A stretch of 64,000 nt of DNA from NCBI GenBank assembly GCA_013327885.1, contig JABUMY010000004.1, forward strand, positions 124,001 through 188,000, read 5' to 3'. The position numbers and the translations under genes were made by a program. Shown here one piece after another: positions 8,573 to 18,721 of the stretch (position 1 is the stretch's first letter; each line of letters opens with the position of its first letter). The notes below the pieces were generated by a model. That model saw nothing but the letters and a program-made list of their open reading frames with translations. It had not been told where the DNA came from and ran no database searches. This DNA is from Flavisolibacter longurius (lineage in GTDB: Bacteria > Bacteroidota > Bacteroidia > Chitinophagales > Chitinophagaceae).

Positions 8573-8768
8573 CGGTAAGCAAGCTGGGTTTTTTCCATTT
8601 GGTAGCTGACACACTTGCTGTGATAACATCAGGCGGGCAACGCAAGTTACGGTAACCAATGCCCTGGAGCAAAGTGGTAAAAACTTTCGGCGGCCTCCTG
8701 TTTATATTCAGTTGTCTGCCACGGATCGAAACAAGTGCGGGCACTAACCTGGAATAAAATTTCATCCC

Positions 8769-9653
8769 CTACGGCACTTCCACTACCGTCCACGCATTGC
8801 TGCGGCGACTCCACACCACCGCATAATCTTTCCCGTGCTGCAGGCGGTAGGTGCGGGCACGGCTGTCGTTGCCAAACCGCAGCCAGCCATAATTGTACAC
8901 TTCAAATTTGAACACGAATGGTTCACCCACCTTCAAGGGTGCTTCACTGTATTTACGGCCATCGTCCGAAAGGTAAACCGTCATATTGCTGTTGCTGTAC
9001 AGCGAAAGATAGATCCAGGTGGCATCCACACCGGTGGGTGGCGCCTGCGGCTGTGGGGTAGTAGGATTGTTAGGCGCCGGCGGATTGCCGGTGGTTCCCG
9101 TTGCGCCGTTCCATCCCTGTGCAATGGCCGCCAGGCGGTCGGCACGGGCGGGATGCGAAGCGGAGCCGCGGGTGGCGGCAATTTTTTCCATGGCTGCCCG
9201 TGCTTCGGCAAGTGAGGCGCCCATCTTGGCCATCACAAAACCCGAGAAATAATCGGCTTCCAGTTCTTTGGGCGGCGTGCTGCCCTGGCGATCCACCACG
9301 TGGTTGCGGTAGTGGTGGCCCATCTCGTGTGCCAGTACCGAAATAGACGCCCATTTGGTACCGGCATAGGCATCGAGGTTTTCCAGAAAATCGTTGTCGT
9401 AAACAATGTACCGCTGGTTGCGGATAATGGCGGCGTAAGCGTTGTTGATGCCATTCTGCTCCTGTATCTGGAAGTTCTCCTGCCAGTTGATATGACCAAG
9501 CATGGTGCGGATATAATCGCCGGCTTCGTACACCGAACTGAAGTTGGACCGGGTTGATTTTGGCGGGATGATAATGCCGCACTGGTTCACCCGTTGCTGG
9601 GCACCGGCAAAAAGCGAAAAGAACAAAGCAAAAAAGAGCAATCCTTGTTTCAT
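8769..9653 (-). CDS. Secreted M48-like zinc metalloprotease
   Basis: The 294-residue protein has a signal peptide (LLFFALFFSLFAGAQQ). The zinc motif HEMGH lies at 109-113 and the downstream ELEAD at 130-134, which carries the third ligand in M48-type gluzincins. A Pro/Thr/Asn-rich linker (~182-205) leads to a C-terminal beta domain. The catalytic domain is compact and lacks the membrane helices of HtpX. It is probably periplasmic or outer-envelope. Its substrate is unknown. Confidence 0.85.
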   Translation of the reverse strand: MKQGLLFFALFFSLFAGAQQRVNQCGIIIPPKSTRSNFSSVYEAGDYIRTMLGHINWQENFQIQEQNGINNAYAAIIRNQRYIVYDNDFLENLDAYAGTKWASISVLAHEMGHHYRNHVVDRQGSTPPKELEADYFSGFVMAKMGASLAEARAAMEKIAATRGSASHPARADRLAAIAQGWNGATGTTGNPPAPNNPTTPQPQAPPTGVDATWIYLSLYSNSNMTVYLSDDGRKYSEAPLKVGEPFVFKFEVYNYGWLRFGNDSRARTYRLQHGKDYAVVWSRRSNAWTVVEVP

Positions 9654-9844
9654 GGTAGGAAGTTTTCAATTGTCCGCATGTGCGGCGCAACAAAATCGTT
9701 TCAATAAATACGCCAACGCCGGCTTTCAGCGGAAAGGGTGGGGGACGGCGATGAAAATTAACACCGGCTAAGTAGCTGCCGGCAGAGCCAGTAATTTTTA
9801 TGCTGCAAAGCCTTTTTCTGGACAAACGCCAAGGAAGTCAACCC

Positions 9845-11194
9845 TTACCCGCTCATGGGCAGGTAGATGTTGAACGTAGCCCCTTCGCCGGGTACTCCCT
9901 GGGCTACTATAGCGCCGCCATGGTTCTCTACAATTTTATGCACAATGGCAAGCCCGATGCCTGTTCCGTCATAGCGGTCCTTGCTGTGCAGGCGCTGGAA
10001 CAACTGGAAGATCTTTTCGCTGAATTCTGGTGGAAATCCAATGCCTTTGTCCGATACTTTAATGTGGCAATAAATGCCATCGCCGGAGAGCTCATTGACA
10101 GCCAATTCTGCCCCGGTGGTAATGCTGCTGCTAAGGGTTACCTGCGCGGGTTGTCCGGGCTGCGCAAACTTCAATGCATTGCTAAGCAGGTTCTGAAAAA
10201 GCTGCTTTACCTGGAAGGGTATCCCATAACATTCGCACAGCGGGCCCAGGTTCACCTGTGCGCCACTCCGTTCAATTTCTTCGGCCATGTCCTGCAGCAC
10301 TTCTTCTACCACCTGGTGCAGGTTCACCATTTCTTTGGGTTGATTTCCGGCCGTGGTTTGCGGGTAGGCAATAAGGTCGCTCACCAGGTTTTGCATGCGG
10401 GTGGCTGCTTTGCCGATCCGTTCCAGGTCGGCCTTGCCGCTGGGGGAAAGGTTGGGTTCTTCTTTGACCACCAACCTGTCGGCGTAGAATTTAATCTTGC
10501 GCAAGGGTTCCTGCAGGTCGTGGCTGGCCACATACGTAAACGACTGCAGCTCTTTGTTGACCATTTCCAGGTGATCGGCTTTTTCCTTTAACTCAGCGGT
10601 TCGTTCCTGCACCTGATTTTCCAGCATACTGGAAAAAGCTTTGTGATCGTCCTTTGATTGCTGGTGCAGCGCCTGTTCATCATGAAACTGTTTTTGGCTG
10701 TAGGCTATTTCTTCTGCCGCCTGCAGGTGAAAGGCGATCAGGTCGGCAAAATGGAAAAACAGGTCTTTTACATGGGGCACATTCAGCGTATTGGGCCGTG
10801 GGTCTATGGCGCAGAGCGTGCCAAAAAAGCTGCCGTCTTTGCGGTTGATAGGAACCGAGATATAGCTGCGAAAACCGTATTGCGCCGGTGTGTGGTGGTT
10901 GCAATACAAGGGATCTGCCGGCACGTCGTTGATGATCACAGGCTGTTTGTCATCCCTGATCTCGTTGCAGATAGTGGTTTCAATGGCCAGCTCGCCACCG
11001 GGCTTTAGGCCAAAGCCAATATCGTCGCGAACACTGCAAGCCACCCAGGCCTCTTCCGTTACCCTGGCCACCGCTACAAAACCCATCCCTGTTGTTTGTA
11101 CAATAATATCAAGCAGCGATGGGATGCCGCTGATCTGCTGCACCGTTTCTACGTCCTTCAGCAAAAGGTTGCTTTCCCGCTTTGTGTTTTCCAT
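9845..11194 (-). CDS. GAF-domain sensor histidine kinase
   Basis: The 449-residue protein has an N-terminal GAF domain (~20-160, ending SFFGTLCAIDPRP) and a coiled-coil linker (~165-215). The HisKA box with phospho-acceptor H225 (ASHDLQEPLRKIK) follows, then an HATPase_c domain with N box NLLSNALKFA, G1 DKGIGF and G2 GTGIGLAI. There are no membrane segments, so this is a cytoplasmic sensor. The kinase core closely resembles that of the phytochrome at 24.5 kb. No response regulator lies next to it. Confidence 0.93.
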   Translation of the reverse strand: MENTKRESNLLLKDVETVQQISGIPSLLDIIVQTTGMGFVAVARVTEEAWVACSVRDDIGFGLKPGGELAIETTICNEIRDDKQPVIINDVPADPLYCNHHTPAQYGFRSYISVPINRKDGSFFGTLCAIDPRPNTLNVPHVKDLFFHFADLIAFHLQAAEEIAYSQKQFHDEQALHQQSKDDHKAFSSMLENQVQERTAELKEKADHLEMVNKELQSFTYVASHDLQEPLRKIKFYADRLVVKEEPNLSPSGKADLERIGKAATRMQNLVSDLIAYPQTTAGNQPKEMVNLHQVVEEVLQDMAEEIERSGAQVNLGPLCECYGIPFQVKQLFQNLLSNALKFAQPGQPAQVTLSSSITTGAELAVNELSGDGIYCHIKVSDKGIGFPPEFSEKIFQLFQRLHSKDRYDGTGIGLAIVHKIVENHGGAIVAQGVPGEGATFNIYLPMSG

Positions 11195-11461
11195 TCCGTC
11201 CGTTATCCGAATAAAAATAAGGCAAAACCCGTATTGCCGGGGTTTGTCCTCCCGGGTTTTTTGTGGGTTTTAACAGGCGAAACCATTGCGCAGACTGCGG
11301 TACGCAACATTCCTGGTGAAAGCCTTACAGTGCTTCACTTCCTTTATTGGTCATGCTTTGTTGCAGCGGAAAATTGTTTCGCAAGCGCCGGCGGCAGTTG
11401 CTTTATTGCTTGTCACCCGTTATGGATGATACTGCCTGTGCTAACGGCATCGGGTGTACGT

Positions 11462-11968
11462 TCATTTCTCCGTCTCGTAAACCTTGTGGTTGACATTTAA
11501 TTCGCACTGTGGAAACAGCGGCTTTAGGATTGCCAGTTGCTGCTTAATCTCCGGTTCGGAATCTCCCGATGAAACAAGCAGGAGCTTTAAGTTGGAAAGA
11601 GTTTGCAGCGGTGCAATATCGGCAAGGTCTATGCCGGTGCCGATCAGGTGCAGCAGTTCCAAGGTTTTTAATTGGCTGAGGTCATCGATAGCGGCAGCTG
11701 TTACGCCTTTGCAGCCTTTTAAGCGCAGCTCCGTAAGCGCTTCCAGGCGGGTGAGGTACTGCACACCGGCATCAGTCACCAGCGTGTTGTCAAGGTCAAG
11801 CCGGTTGATGCTTTTAACACGGGTTGTGATCCAGTACAGGTCTTCATCGCAAGTTTCGCTGTCCCTGAAATTATACCGGTAAACATCCGTATCCATCGCC
11901 AGTACCTGTTGCTGGCGGTAACCCCATTTTCGTTCCCAGTACTTTTTTTCCTCTTTGGAAAGCTTCAT
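11462..11968 (-). CDS. Leucine-rich-repeat-like protein
   Basis: The 168-residue product from MKLSKEEKKYW contains four to five LRR-like units in the middle (INRLDLDNTLVTDAGVQYL, LTELRLKGCKGVTAAAIDDL, LELLHLIGTGI, LKLLLVSSGD). These suggest a short solenoid. It has no signal peptide, so it is probably cytoplasmic. The frame extends 44 codons upstream without protein-like character, so the later ATG was chosen. Its partner and role are unknown. Confidence 0.75.
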   Translation of the reverse strand: MKLSKEEKKYWERKWGYRQQQVLAMDTDVYRYNFRDSETCDEDLYWITTRVKSINRLDLDNTLVTDAGVQYLTRLEALTELRLKGCKGVTAAAIDDLSQLKTLELLHLIGTGIDLADIAPLQTLSNLKLLLVSSGDSEPEIKQQLAILKPLFPQCELNVNHKVYETEK

Positions 11969-12131
11969 GTTGGTAAGATAAAATTTTCTGAAGTAGGATG
12001 CGCATTGCAGCAAAGACAGGATTTTGCAACAGCGTTCTGCGGGAAAACAGCAGGGATAAAAAGATAGTTTCGCCGTCACTGCGGGAATGAAATAGCGCAA
12101 GATCCGTTAAGCAATCAGTGGCGATAGCTGC

Positions 12132-12395
12132 TTATTCATCCTCCTGCAACGCTGTTTCCAGGATCGCCTCCCCTTCGTGCTGCCGGTGAATGCGGCCTTC
12201 CATCTTGTCCAGCACTTCTACAAAACCCCGGTACATTTCTTCTTTTTCCGGCGAGTGCGGCACCAGGGTATTGATAAGGATCAGCGAGATGTTCTCGAGG
12301 TAGCGCCGTCCGCCCGGGCGGCGGAAAAAACTTTCGGCCAGGCGGGTATCGCCTTTGGCAATGGTGCGTACGGCATCCCGCAGGTGTTCGTTCAT
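12132..12395 (-). CDS. Hypothetical protein, 87 aa
   Basis: This short, charged, helix-rich protein (MNEHLRDAVRTIAKGDTRLAESFFRRPGGRRYLENISLI) has an acidic C-terminus ALQEDE. It has no signal or membrane segment. The codon pattern is consistent with a real gene. A second overlapping frame of almost the same length was rejected because it is Arg/Pro/Gly-biased like a shadow. I do not recognise the family. Confidence 0.55.
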   Translation of the reverse strand: MNEHLRDAVRTIAKGDTRLAESFFRRPGGRRYLENISLILINTLVPHSPEKEEMYRGFVEVLDKMEGRIHRQHEGEAILETALQEDE

Positions 12396-12534
12396 TCTGC
12401 AAAGTTGGCCAACAAAGGGAAAAAAAACGTTAGTTTTTATAGGGCAAAGCGAAAACCTTTTCTGCAGGTTGGCGATTCTCTTTTGGCCGAAAAGCCAACA
12501 AGACGGATTCGGAAAAAGCTGTCAGGCATTTCCA

Positions 12535-12569
12535 AACAAAAGAGCCGGCACTGTGCCGGCTCTTTTGTT
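12535..12569. terminator. Strong bidirectional terminator hairpin
   Basis: A perfect 16-bp stem (12535-12550 with 12554-12569, core AGAGCCGGCA) has a 3-nt loop and A/T-rich outer ends on both sides. It sits 17 bp downstream of the LamG protein stop and would terminate its minus-strand transcript. Confidence 0.85.
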
Positions 12570-12586
12570 TCTCTGTATAAAGACGT

Positions 12587-14527
12587 TTACTGGATCATGA
12601 TTCTTTCCGTAGCGCCATTGCCTGAGAGATAGTGCATGCCTTTGGCTGCGTTGGTAATGGGAATAACATGGCTTCCTGCCGGCAGGTCGCGGGTCCAGAG
12701 CATTTTTCCATCCTGTGAGAACAGGGACAGGATCATTTTTGTATGCACTACTACCTGCACCTGGCCATTGGTCACCGTGGTTTGCTGCACGGTAAAGGCT
12801 TTGGTGGTTTCTTCAAAATTTACCACGTTCACTGTGCTATAGCTGCTTTTGCCATCGTTGTCGGCCAGCAGGAGGCGGTAGTGGTTACGGCCTTTTGCCG
12901 GGGTTGTGTGCACATAGCTGTACTGCCGGTCGGATGTGCTGTTGCCGGTGGCTGGTACGGCACCCAGGGTGTGCCATTGCCTGCCATCGGTGCTGTGCTC
13001 AATGGCAAAGCGGGCAGCATTTTGCTCCATGGCTGTTGTCCACTGCAGCAGAGTGCTTGCATTTTGCTTGAAGGCGGTAAAGGTTTTCAGGCGAACGGGC
13101 AGGATCACGAGCCCGGTCTTTTGCTGCACCAGGTTGGAAGTTGTACCTGTTAAGGCCATGTTCATCAGCGTAGCGTTGGTGGCACTTTTCTGGCAGGCGA
13201 TAGTGGTCAGGCCGGCGTTGTCGCCATTGGGTATTCCCAGGTTAAAACTATAACGTGACACCAGGGTCGGCTCGGCAGCCGCATTTAATTCCTTGTTCAT
13301 GCTGGCGGCGATTTCCGCACCCGTGCGGGCCACGTTCCAGATCCGCACTTCGTCGATCTGTCCACCGAAATAGGATTCGAAAGCCGTGCCGCTATACCAG
13401 GTGCCAAGGTAAACAGGTTGTCCCTGGTAGGCCTGGGCAGATAGACCGCTGTTCACCAGGTTGCCATCGCGGTAGAGCGACAAAATTCCGTTGGCAGCAT
13501 TGTAACTAACGGCTACGTGCACCCAGGTATTGGTGGGGAACGGTGTGGGGTCCTTAATGGGGTTAGCTGCACCGTTGTTGCCGGCCATCAGCGAGCCTGC
13601 AATCCAAAAAGGAGAGGAAGTTGATGAAATGATATTCTGCGGCAACGCAGGGTCTTTTGTCAGGTAAACCCAGGCTTCCTTGGTGTAAGAACTGTTGGGG
13701 GGAAGCGGTGTGCCAATGCCAACATAATCATTGGTGCCATCGAGGGCAAGAGCATTGGCCGTTTCCCTGATGGGAGAGGCGACCTTGGTTCCGCTCACCA
13801 GCGTGCCGTTACCGGCGCCGCCGTTTGTGCATGTATTTGTCAGTGTAGCGCCACTGGCTTCATCAAAGCTGTAATAGGCTATAAGACCGGTCGCATTGGC
13901 CGGTACGGTCTTCAACATGTTCTGCCGGATCTCCGTTGCCGTACGGGCTACGTTCCAAATCCGCACTTCATCAATGCTGCCCTTGAAGTAGCCATCGGTA
14001 TTCCAGGCGCTGCGGCCGATTTCGCTCCGGGTGCGGGAAACATTCACTGGCATATGAAGGGTAGCCGATGTTGCGGCAATGCCGTCGACATAAAGAGTGA
14101 CAAGCCCCTCGCTTGTTTGTGTTACCGCCACGTGGTACCACCGCCCGGTAGTTAATGTCTGGGGTATAGAAAGACCGCTGGTGGTGCTACCCCTGTACAC
14201 TTCAAAGCGTAGCTTTCGGGTGGTGCCTTCATTCGAAAAAATGAGGTTGTTGCTGCCCGAACCATTGCTCAATTCTAGTATCCTCGACCAGTTGTTAAAG
14301 GCGCCCCATTTTACCCAGGCTTCAAAAGTGAGCCCGGTAGAAAAATTACCGGTAGGGCTGATCGTTCCAAGGGTAGCATAATTGCTTAAACCGTCCAGTT
14401 GCAAGGCATTGTTGGTTACCTGTGCCTGGGTAGTTGTGGCCAGCAATACAAAAACAGTAAAGACGAAGGGAAGTAGCTTACGGGCATGCCTGCATGCCGG
14501 GGCAGTTTGTTTGGTGTTGTTTTTCAT
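12587..14527 (-). CDS. Secreted LamG (concanavalin A-like) protein with type IX secretion C-terminal domain
   Basis: The 646-residue protein has a signal peptide (residues ~15-36). It has two LamG/laminin-G-3-type domains (~37-225 and ~250-430), each with FEAWVKW or KEAWVYL strands and an IDEVRIWNVAR signature. After a linker follow a fibronectin-like segment (~480-560) and a C-terminal domain ending LSGNGATERIMIQ, the pattern of a type IX sorting signal. It is probably exported and attached at the cell surface, possibly binding glycans. The strong hairpin at 12535-12569 ends the transcript. Confidence 0.88.
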   Translation of the reverse strand: MKNNTKQTAPACRHARKLLPFVFTVFVLLATTTQAQVTNNALQLDGLSNYATLGTISPTGNFSTGLTFEAWVKWGAFNNWSRILELSNGSGSNNLIFSNEGTTRKLRFEVYRGSTTSGLSIPQTLTTGRWYHVAVTQTSEGLVTLYVDGIAATSATLHMPVNVSRTRSEIGRSAWNTDGYFKGSIDEVRIWNVARTATEIRQNMLKTVPANATGLIAYYSFDEASGATLTNTCTNGGAGNGTLVSGTKVASPIRETANALALDGTNDYVGIGTPLPPNSSYTKEAWVYLTKDPALPQNIISSTSSPFWIAGSLMAGNNGAANPIKDPTPFPTNTWVHVAVSYNAANGILSLYRDGNLVNSGLSAQAYQGQPVYLGTWYSGTAFESYFGGQIDEVRIWNVARTGAEIAASMNKELNAAAEPTLVSRYSFNLGIPNGDNAGLTTIACQKSATNATLMNMALTGTTSNLVQQKTGLVILPVRLKTFTAFKQNASTLLQWTTAMEQNAARFAIEHSTDGRQWHTLGAVPATGNSTSDRQYSYVHTTPAKGRNHYRLLLADNDGKSSYSTVNVVNFEETTKAFTVQQTTVTNGQVQVVVHTKMILSLFSQDGKMLWTRDLPAGSHVIPITNAAKGMHYLSGNGATERIMIQ

Positions 14528-14794
14528 AGAGGCCGCTAAAGTAATTGACTGAAAACAATAATGCCTACTATGTTTCCATAAATTTTGTGAAAATGAAGAC
14601 GTTGTAAAGGTTTATTGTCTGCAGGGGAAAACATTGCGGCTCTTTTTTGCCGCCGAAATAGTTGCCTTTTTACCCGTCTTTAGGTTGTATTCCAAACCTG
14701 GTCAAGCTTATGCTGCGAAAAAAAAGAGTAGAAAGTTGCAGTTGGCCTTTCAAAGACCAACTGCAAAAAATGAATTGATTGGCGACATCCGCCT

Positions 14795-15331
14795 TTATAC
14801 TTTGATTGTTCCTTCTATAGAATCGTCAAGCGTTTTGCCAACGGCGGCACCGATCAGCATTTTAATGCCGGCCACTACGTTGCCATGCTTGTTATCCCAA
14901 TAATAGCCGCTTTCCGGCACCACTTTTATCACCGTGATCCGCGGATCATCCACACCACCGGTAAACCAGGTTTTGATCACCGGCTCCCAAAGCTCTTTGA
15001 TCTTTTCTTTGTCTTTGGAAATGGTTGCCCTTCCCTGTACGGATAAAAAATCGGAATGTGCCGATCCCTGGAAAAGCAATTGTACGGTTGGGTCCTGTTG
15101 CAGTTCCTCGTTCTTGTGACTGTCATCGGAACTCAGGAACCAGAAATTTCCCTGCTCATCCAGTTGCTGCACCGACATGGGCCGGGTATCAAAAGGCAGC
15201 CCGCTGGAAGCACGGGTACAGAAAAAACAGGTTTTGGCCCTGTCGACAAGGTCTTTCATTTTTGCAAGGGCTTCGCTGCCACGCAGGTCTTCGTGGTTTT
15301 TTTCGGGTTGCTGTTGATTGATACTATCCAT
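14795..15331 (-). CDS. General stress protein 26-like pyridoxamine-phosphate-oxidase-family flavoprotein
   Basis: The 178-residue protein fits the PPOX/FMN split-barrel family: TCFFCTRASSGLPFDTRPM, NFWFLSSDDSHKNEELQQDP, then FLSVQGRATI and the C-terminal WFTGGVDDPRITVIKVVP. Bacterial 'general stress protein 26' homologues bind flavin. The enzymatic reaction is not established from sequence. It is cytoplasmic and appears monocistronic. Confidence 0.88.
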   Translation of the reverse strand: MDSINQQQPEKNHEDLRGSEALAKMKDLVDRAKTCFFCTRASSGLPFDTRPMSVQQLDEQGNFWFLSSDDSHKNEELQQDPTVQLLFQGSAHSDFLSVQGRATISKDKEKIKELWEPVIKTWFTGGVDDPRITVIKVVPESGYYWDNKHGNVVAGIKMLIGAAVGKTLDDSIEGTIKV

Positions 15332-15708
15332 GGTTGCTATCGTTTAGGTGTACACTATTTTTGTTGCCTGTGCGGCAATGTGGCGCCGTCTTTGGCTGAT
15401 TTCTTTTACCCTGCCGCAACTTTACCAAGGGCAACGAATATGCCGTTCCCCACTTGTTCAACAACAACTGCGCCGTGGCAGAAAGCGTTGAACAAATGGG
15501 GTTGCAGGGTAAGCAGTATACAGTTGCAGACCTATCCCTTTCCCTGTTTTGGTGCAGGAAGGGGTCGTTTTGGGTAAGCAGGATCGGCATAAAAACCTCC
15601 AGGTATCACCTGGTGAGAGACGGCAGCAACCTTGACAACAGGAAACGCATGGCACAAGTCTTGGACAGTGCAGGTGCCCTGGCCATTCCGAAACGAAATT
15701 TTTGTGTA
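15332..15708. other. Intergenic region between divergent genes
   Basis: This 377-bp region contains the promoters of the divergent stress flavoprotein and lipoprotein genes. The + frame of the lipoprotein is open through part of it but reads like non-coding sequence. I see no confident riboswitch or repeat. Confidence 0.4.
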
Positions 15709-16401
15709 ATGAAAAAAGCCCTTCCCTGTTTTTTGCTCCTGGTTGCCATTGCCTGCAACCAGGCCCCGGCACCCGTTACTGAAAAAGTTCCGGAGAAAGT
15801 GGCACCGCAGCCGGCGCAAAGCCTGCCTTCCGGCATCCTGGCTTCTTTCAGCGACAGGTTCTTTGATACGCTTTGGGTATATGCTACGGCCGATGGCAAG
15901 GGTGAGTTTGAAGGCGTTCCCCTCGACAGCGCGGCGGCGGCAAAGTTTCCACCGGAAATAGCCGAAAAGCACTTTAGCAACCCGCCGGGATTGTTTGCGC
16001 TGTACCGGTTCCCGCTGGTGCCGGGCATTTCCGGGCTGCTGGCCCGTACGCCGGACTGGTATGCACCCAATTCCCTCAAGTTCTTTTATTTCGACCGGCA
16101 AAAGGACTCCCTTACTTCGTATGTAGAGTTGGCGCAACGCTGGGGCGACGGGGGCGATTTTCACCGGAAGGATGCCTGGCTTTTTCGCACCGCAGACAGC
16201 GGAATGAGGGCCCTCTTATGGTTTTACCAGGAACATGATAACAGCATTGAAAACCCGAAGGATACCACGAAAACTGTCCGTGAGTCCTATGCGCTCTTAG
16301 GCCTTTCGGGCACAAGGGCCGATACCCTGAGCAAAGACAGTGCGGTTCTTGCCTCGCGGTTTTTGCACCTGCGGCGTAAAGTGGTGGAACCGCCAAAGTA
16401 G
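15709..16401 (+). CDS. Hypothetical lipoprotein
   Basis: The 230-residue product begins MKKALPCFLLLVAIACNQ, a lipoprotein signal peptide with lipobox VAIAC, so the mature N-terminal Cys would be lipidated. A Pro/Val-rich spacer (APAPVTEKVPEKVAPQPAQ) precedes a globular part with SFSDRFFDTLWVYATADG and a WGDGGDFHRKDAWLF segment. No known family was recognised. The open frame extends 85 codons upstream, but the lipobox fixes the start. It converges with the Sel1 gene, whose stop lies 15 bp away. Confidence 0.75.
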   Translation: MKKALPCFLLLVAIACNQAPAPVTEKVPEKVAPQPAQSLPSGILASFSDRFFDTLWVYATADGKGEFEGVPLDSAAAAKFPPEIAEKHFSNPPGLFALYRFPLVPGISGLLARTPDWYAPNSLKFFYFDRQKDSLTSYVELAQRWGDGGDFHRKDAWLFRTADSGMRALLWFYQEHDNSIENPKDTTKTVRESYALLGLSGTRADTLSKDSAVLASRFLHLRRKVVEPPK

Positions 16402-16416
16402 TGGCAGCCAAAAAAG

Positions 16417-17697
16417 CTATTCACTGGAGATCCGCAGGTAAACCGTTTTTTGACTGTTGGCGGGGCAGCACAGACCCATGTAGATGGTCACTTTTGTTCC
16501 GCTGGTCATGGTACCCGACAGGATAAAATTAGGTGCGCTGTTATTGGGGTCTTTGTCTTCTTTGCCCTTCCATTGCGGAATGGCTTCCTGCAGCACTGTT
16601 TTCCATTTTTCAAACACGCGGTTGGCCGTGGCCTCATCGGTCGAATGTACAATGTCGGCAGTGTAGGTGTAAAATGTGCCGGCCCGTGTGCGGTAACCGT
16701 TGCCAAGATCCCGGTCTTTCACTACTTCTTTTTTGATCAGCGCATTTTTAAAGCCCAGGTCCACCGTGCAGGTGTAATACGTATCCTCCGAAAGAATGCT
16801 GCCAAACCCGCTTCTCCGGTCCAGGGGCTCCACGGTCTGGCTCAACAGGCCACTGAAACCTGTGCCGGCCTTTCCCACCAGTTGCAGCAGCTTTGGTTTT
16901 ACGCTGGCCAGGTCAGTAGATGGCTCTGCGTTGCCTATCCGCCGGATACCGTCGTACGCTTTGCTATGGTAATTGGTAAAGCCATCCGTGTTTTTTATTT
17001 TGGTGTACCAGCGCACAGCTTCGTCGGGGTCTTTGCTGCCCAGGCCTGTGCCCTTCTCGTAGATCTCGGCTAGCTTTAACATGGCGGGCAGGTACTCGTC
17101 TTTCGCCGACTGCTTCAGGTAGTAGAGGGCCGAGGAAAGGTTGCGTTCGTCAAGCGAAAAGCTTCCCAACTGGTAAGCGGCCTCTTTGCTTCCTTTGTTT
17201 GCTGCCTTGTAATATAGATCCTTTGCTTTGGCCTTGTCGTTTTCCACCCCTTTTCCCATCTGGTAGCGGTTGCCAAGCGTAGCCAGGGCGGCTGCATCGC
17301 CGGCATCGGCCGATCTCACCAGCCATTGCATTTCCTGCACCGAATCTTTGGCCACCCCGGTACCTATGCTGTACAGGTAAGAAAGGGTATTCATGGCTTC
17401 GGTATAGCCGGCATCGGCTGACTTTTGGATCCAGTCAATACCAGTGGTAAGGGCTGCGGGATTTTCCTTGGCCATGGAGAAGTAGCTGATTCCTAACTGG
17501 AGCTGTTGTTTTGGCGAAAGGTGTTGTGCGTGTTTGAGGTAAACGGTCCGGGCCTCCTCGTATTTTTTCCCGGCAAAGCTGTAATCGGCTTCGGTCAGTT
17601 CTTCTTTTGCCTTTTTCGACTGGGCCTGAACGAATGTGAAACTTAGGAAGAAAACGAGCAAACAGAAAAGACGAAGACGGCAGTTAGTTGATCTCAT
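16417..17697 (-). CDS. Secreted Sel1/TPR repeat protein
   Basis: The 426-residue protein has a signal peptide (LRLFCLLVFFLSFTFVQAQ). Five or so Sel1-like repeats follow (~70-250), for example AMNTLSYLYSIGTGVAKD, ALATLGNRYQMGKGVEND, AAYQLGSFSLDERN and AMLKLAEIYEKGTGLGSKD. The C-terminal half (~270-426) is a separate beta-rich domain with a CC pair near the end. Sel1 repeats usually mediate protein contacts. The location is probably periplasmic. The function of the C-terminal domain is not recognised. Confidence 0.85.
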   Translation of the reverse strand: MRSTNCRLRLFCLLVFFLSFTFVQAQSKKAKEELTEADYSFAGKKYEEARTVYLKHAQHLSPKQQLQLGISYFSMAKENPAALTTGIDWIQKSADAGYTEAMNTLSYLYSIGTGVAKDSVQEMQWLVRSADAGDAAALATLGNRYQMGKGVENDKAKAKDLYYKAANKGSKEAAYQLGSFSLDERNLSSALYYLKQSAKDEYLPAMLKLAEIYEKGTGLGSKDPDEAVRWYTKIKNTDGFTNYHSKAYDGIRRIGNAEPSTDLASVKPKLLQLVGKAGTGFSGLLSQTVEPLDRRSGFGSILSEDTYYTCTVDLGFKNALIKKEVVKDRDLGNGYRTRAGTFYTYTADIVHSTDEATANRVFEKWKTVLQEAIPQWKGKEDKDPNNSAPNFILSGTMTSGTKVTIYMGLCCPANSQKTVYLRISSE

Positions 17698-17933
17698 TGG
17701 ATACGGTATTTGCGTGCAAGATAGAAAACAGGCCAGTAATTTGCCAGCGAATGGGCAGGCTGAATTTTTTTTAACAATTGTGGCGGCGGTGCGGCAGCGC
17801 GGTGCCTCCTGGCAGGAGGGATAGCTCTTCCCGAAGGAAAAGAGGAGCAGCCTTCCGTTTATTTACTTACAGGAATTGTGTTTTGGGGGCAGGCTCACCG
17901 GTTCCCTGCTCCTGCCGCGGTTTTACGGCTTTT

Positions 17934-18455
17934 TTAATCAAGGCCCCAGTTAACCGCACTGGTACTCAGGGTGATCTCGGTAAGGGTTATGGCATCGCTG
18001 ACTATTTTAAGGTCATAATCGACTTTTACCTGCCATTTTTTATCAGCCGATACCCAAAGGTCAACTCTTTCCGACCCTACATTCACCACCATTTTCCGGC
18101 TAACGGTCTTTTTGTAGCCGTTTGCCCGCATATAGTCGAGGATCTTGCTGTAATCATCCTCTGTAAACATCTCAAAACTCACCCCTACAACCCGTTCACT
18201 GTTGCAGATAGGGTAGATGTCATGGTAATTATCATCGTCCGTGTCGGCATCAAACATTTTCCAGGTAAAGGGCCCCTTTTTCTCATCGTTGTCCTTGCCC
18301 ATGTACACGTAGTTTTTCTGTTTCATTTGTTTTTCCAGCGTTGCGCAGTCAATGCCGATAAAGGCTTTCAGGTCATCGAGGGTTTTAGGAGAGTTTTGGG
18401 CAAATACAATTGCGTTTACAAAAAAGAAGGAAAAGAGAAGCATGCTTTTTTTCAT
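17934..18455 (-). CDS. Secreted hypothetical protein, 173 aa
   Basis: A signal peptide (KKSMLLFSFFFVNAIVFAQ) is followed by a small alpha/beta domain with KTLDDLKAFIGIDCATLE, FTWKMFDADTDDDNYHDI and a C-terminal beta part VDLWVSADKKWQVKVDYDLKI. No catalytic motif is apparent and the family was not recognised. Confidence 0.75.
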   Translation of the reverse strand: MKKSMLLFSFFFVNAIVFAQNSPKTLDDLKAFIGIDCATLEKQMKQKNYVYMGKDNDEKKGPFTWKMFDADTDDDNYHDIYPICNSERVVGVSFEMFTEDDYSKILDYMRANGYKKTVSRKMVVNVGSERVDLWVSADKKWQVKVDYDLKIVSDAITLTEITLSTSAVNWGLD

Positions 18456-18721
18456 TGGTACAGGTTAAGCGACTAAAATAATACCTGTCTATTGAATAAC
18501 ATAGCGTACTTGCTGAAATGGGTAGTTCCCCTTTCCTGTGCAGTGCGTAATGTTAGCTGAAAATTTCTGTTGCTGCACCAACAATAGGATCACGTTTTGA
18601 GGGCAACGCAGACGATGCTGGATAAGCTTTTTTACTAACGGATCATCTTTTCTGAAAGGCCGGAGGTATCCTTGCCTTATCTCTAAACGCAAACAAGGCC
18701 GGTAGCGCAAAAGCGGAAGTA

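Noticed and set aside
15560-15700. Possible SAM-type riboswitch (GGCAGCAACC segment) upstream of the lipoprotein
   Set aside because: Only a few consensus bases fit, the P1-P4 stems cannot be drawn, and a lipoprotein is not a usual target.
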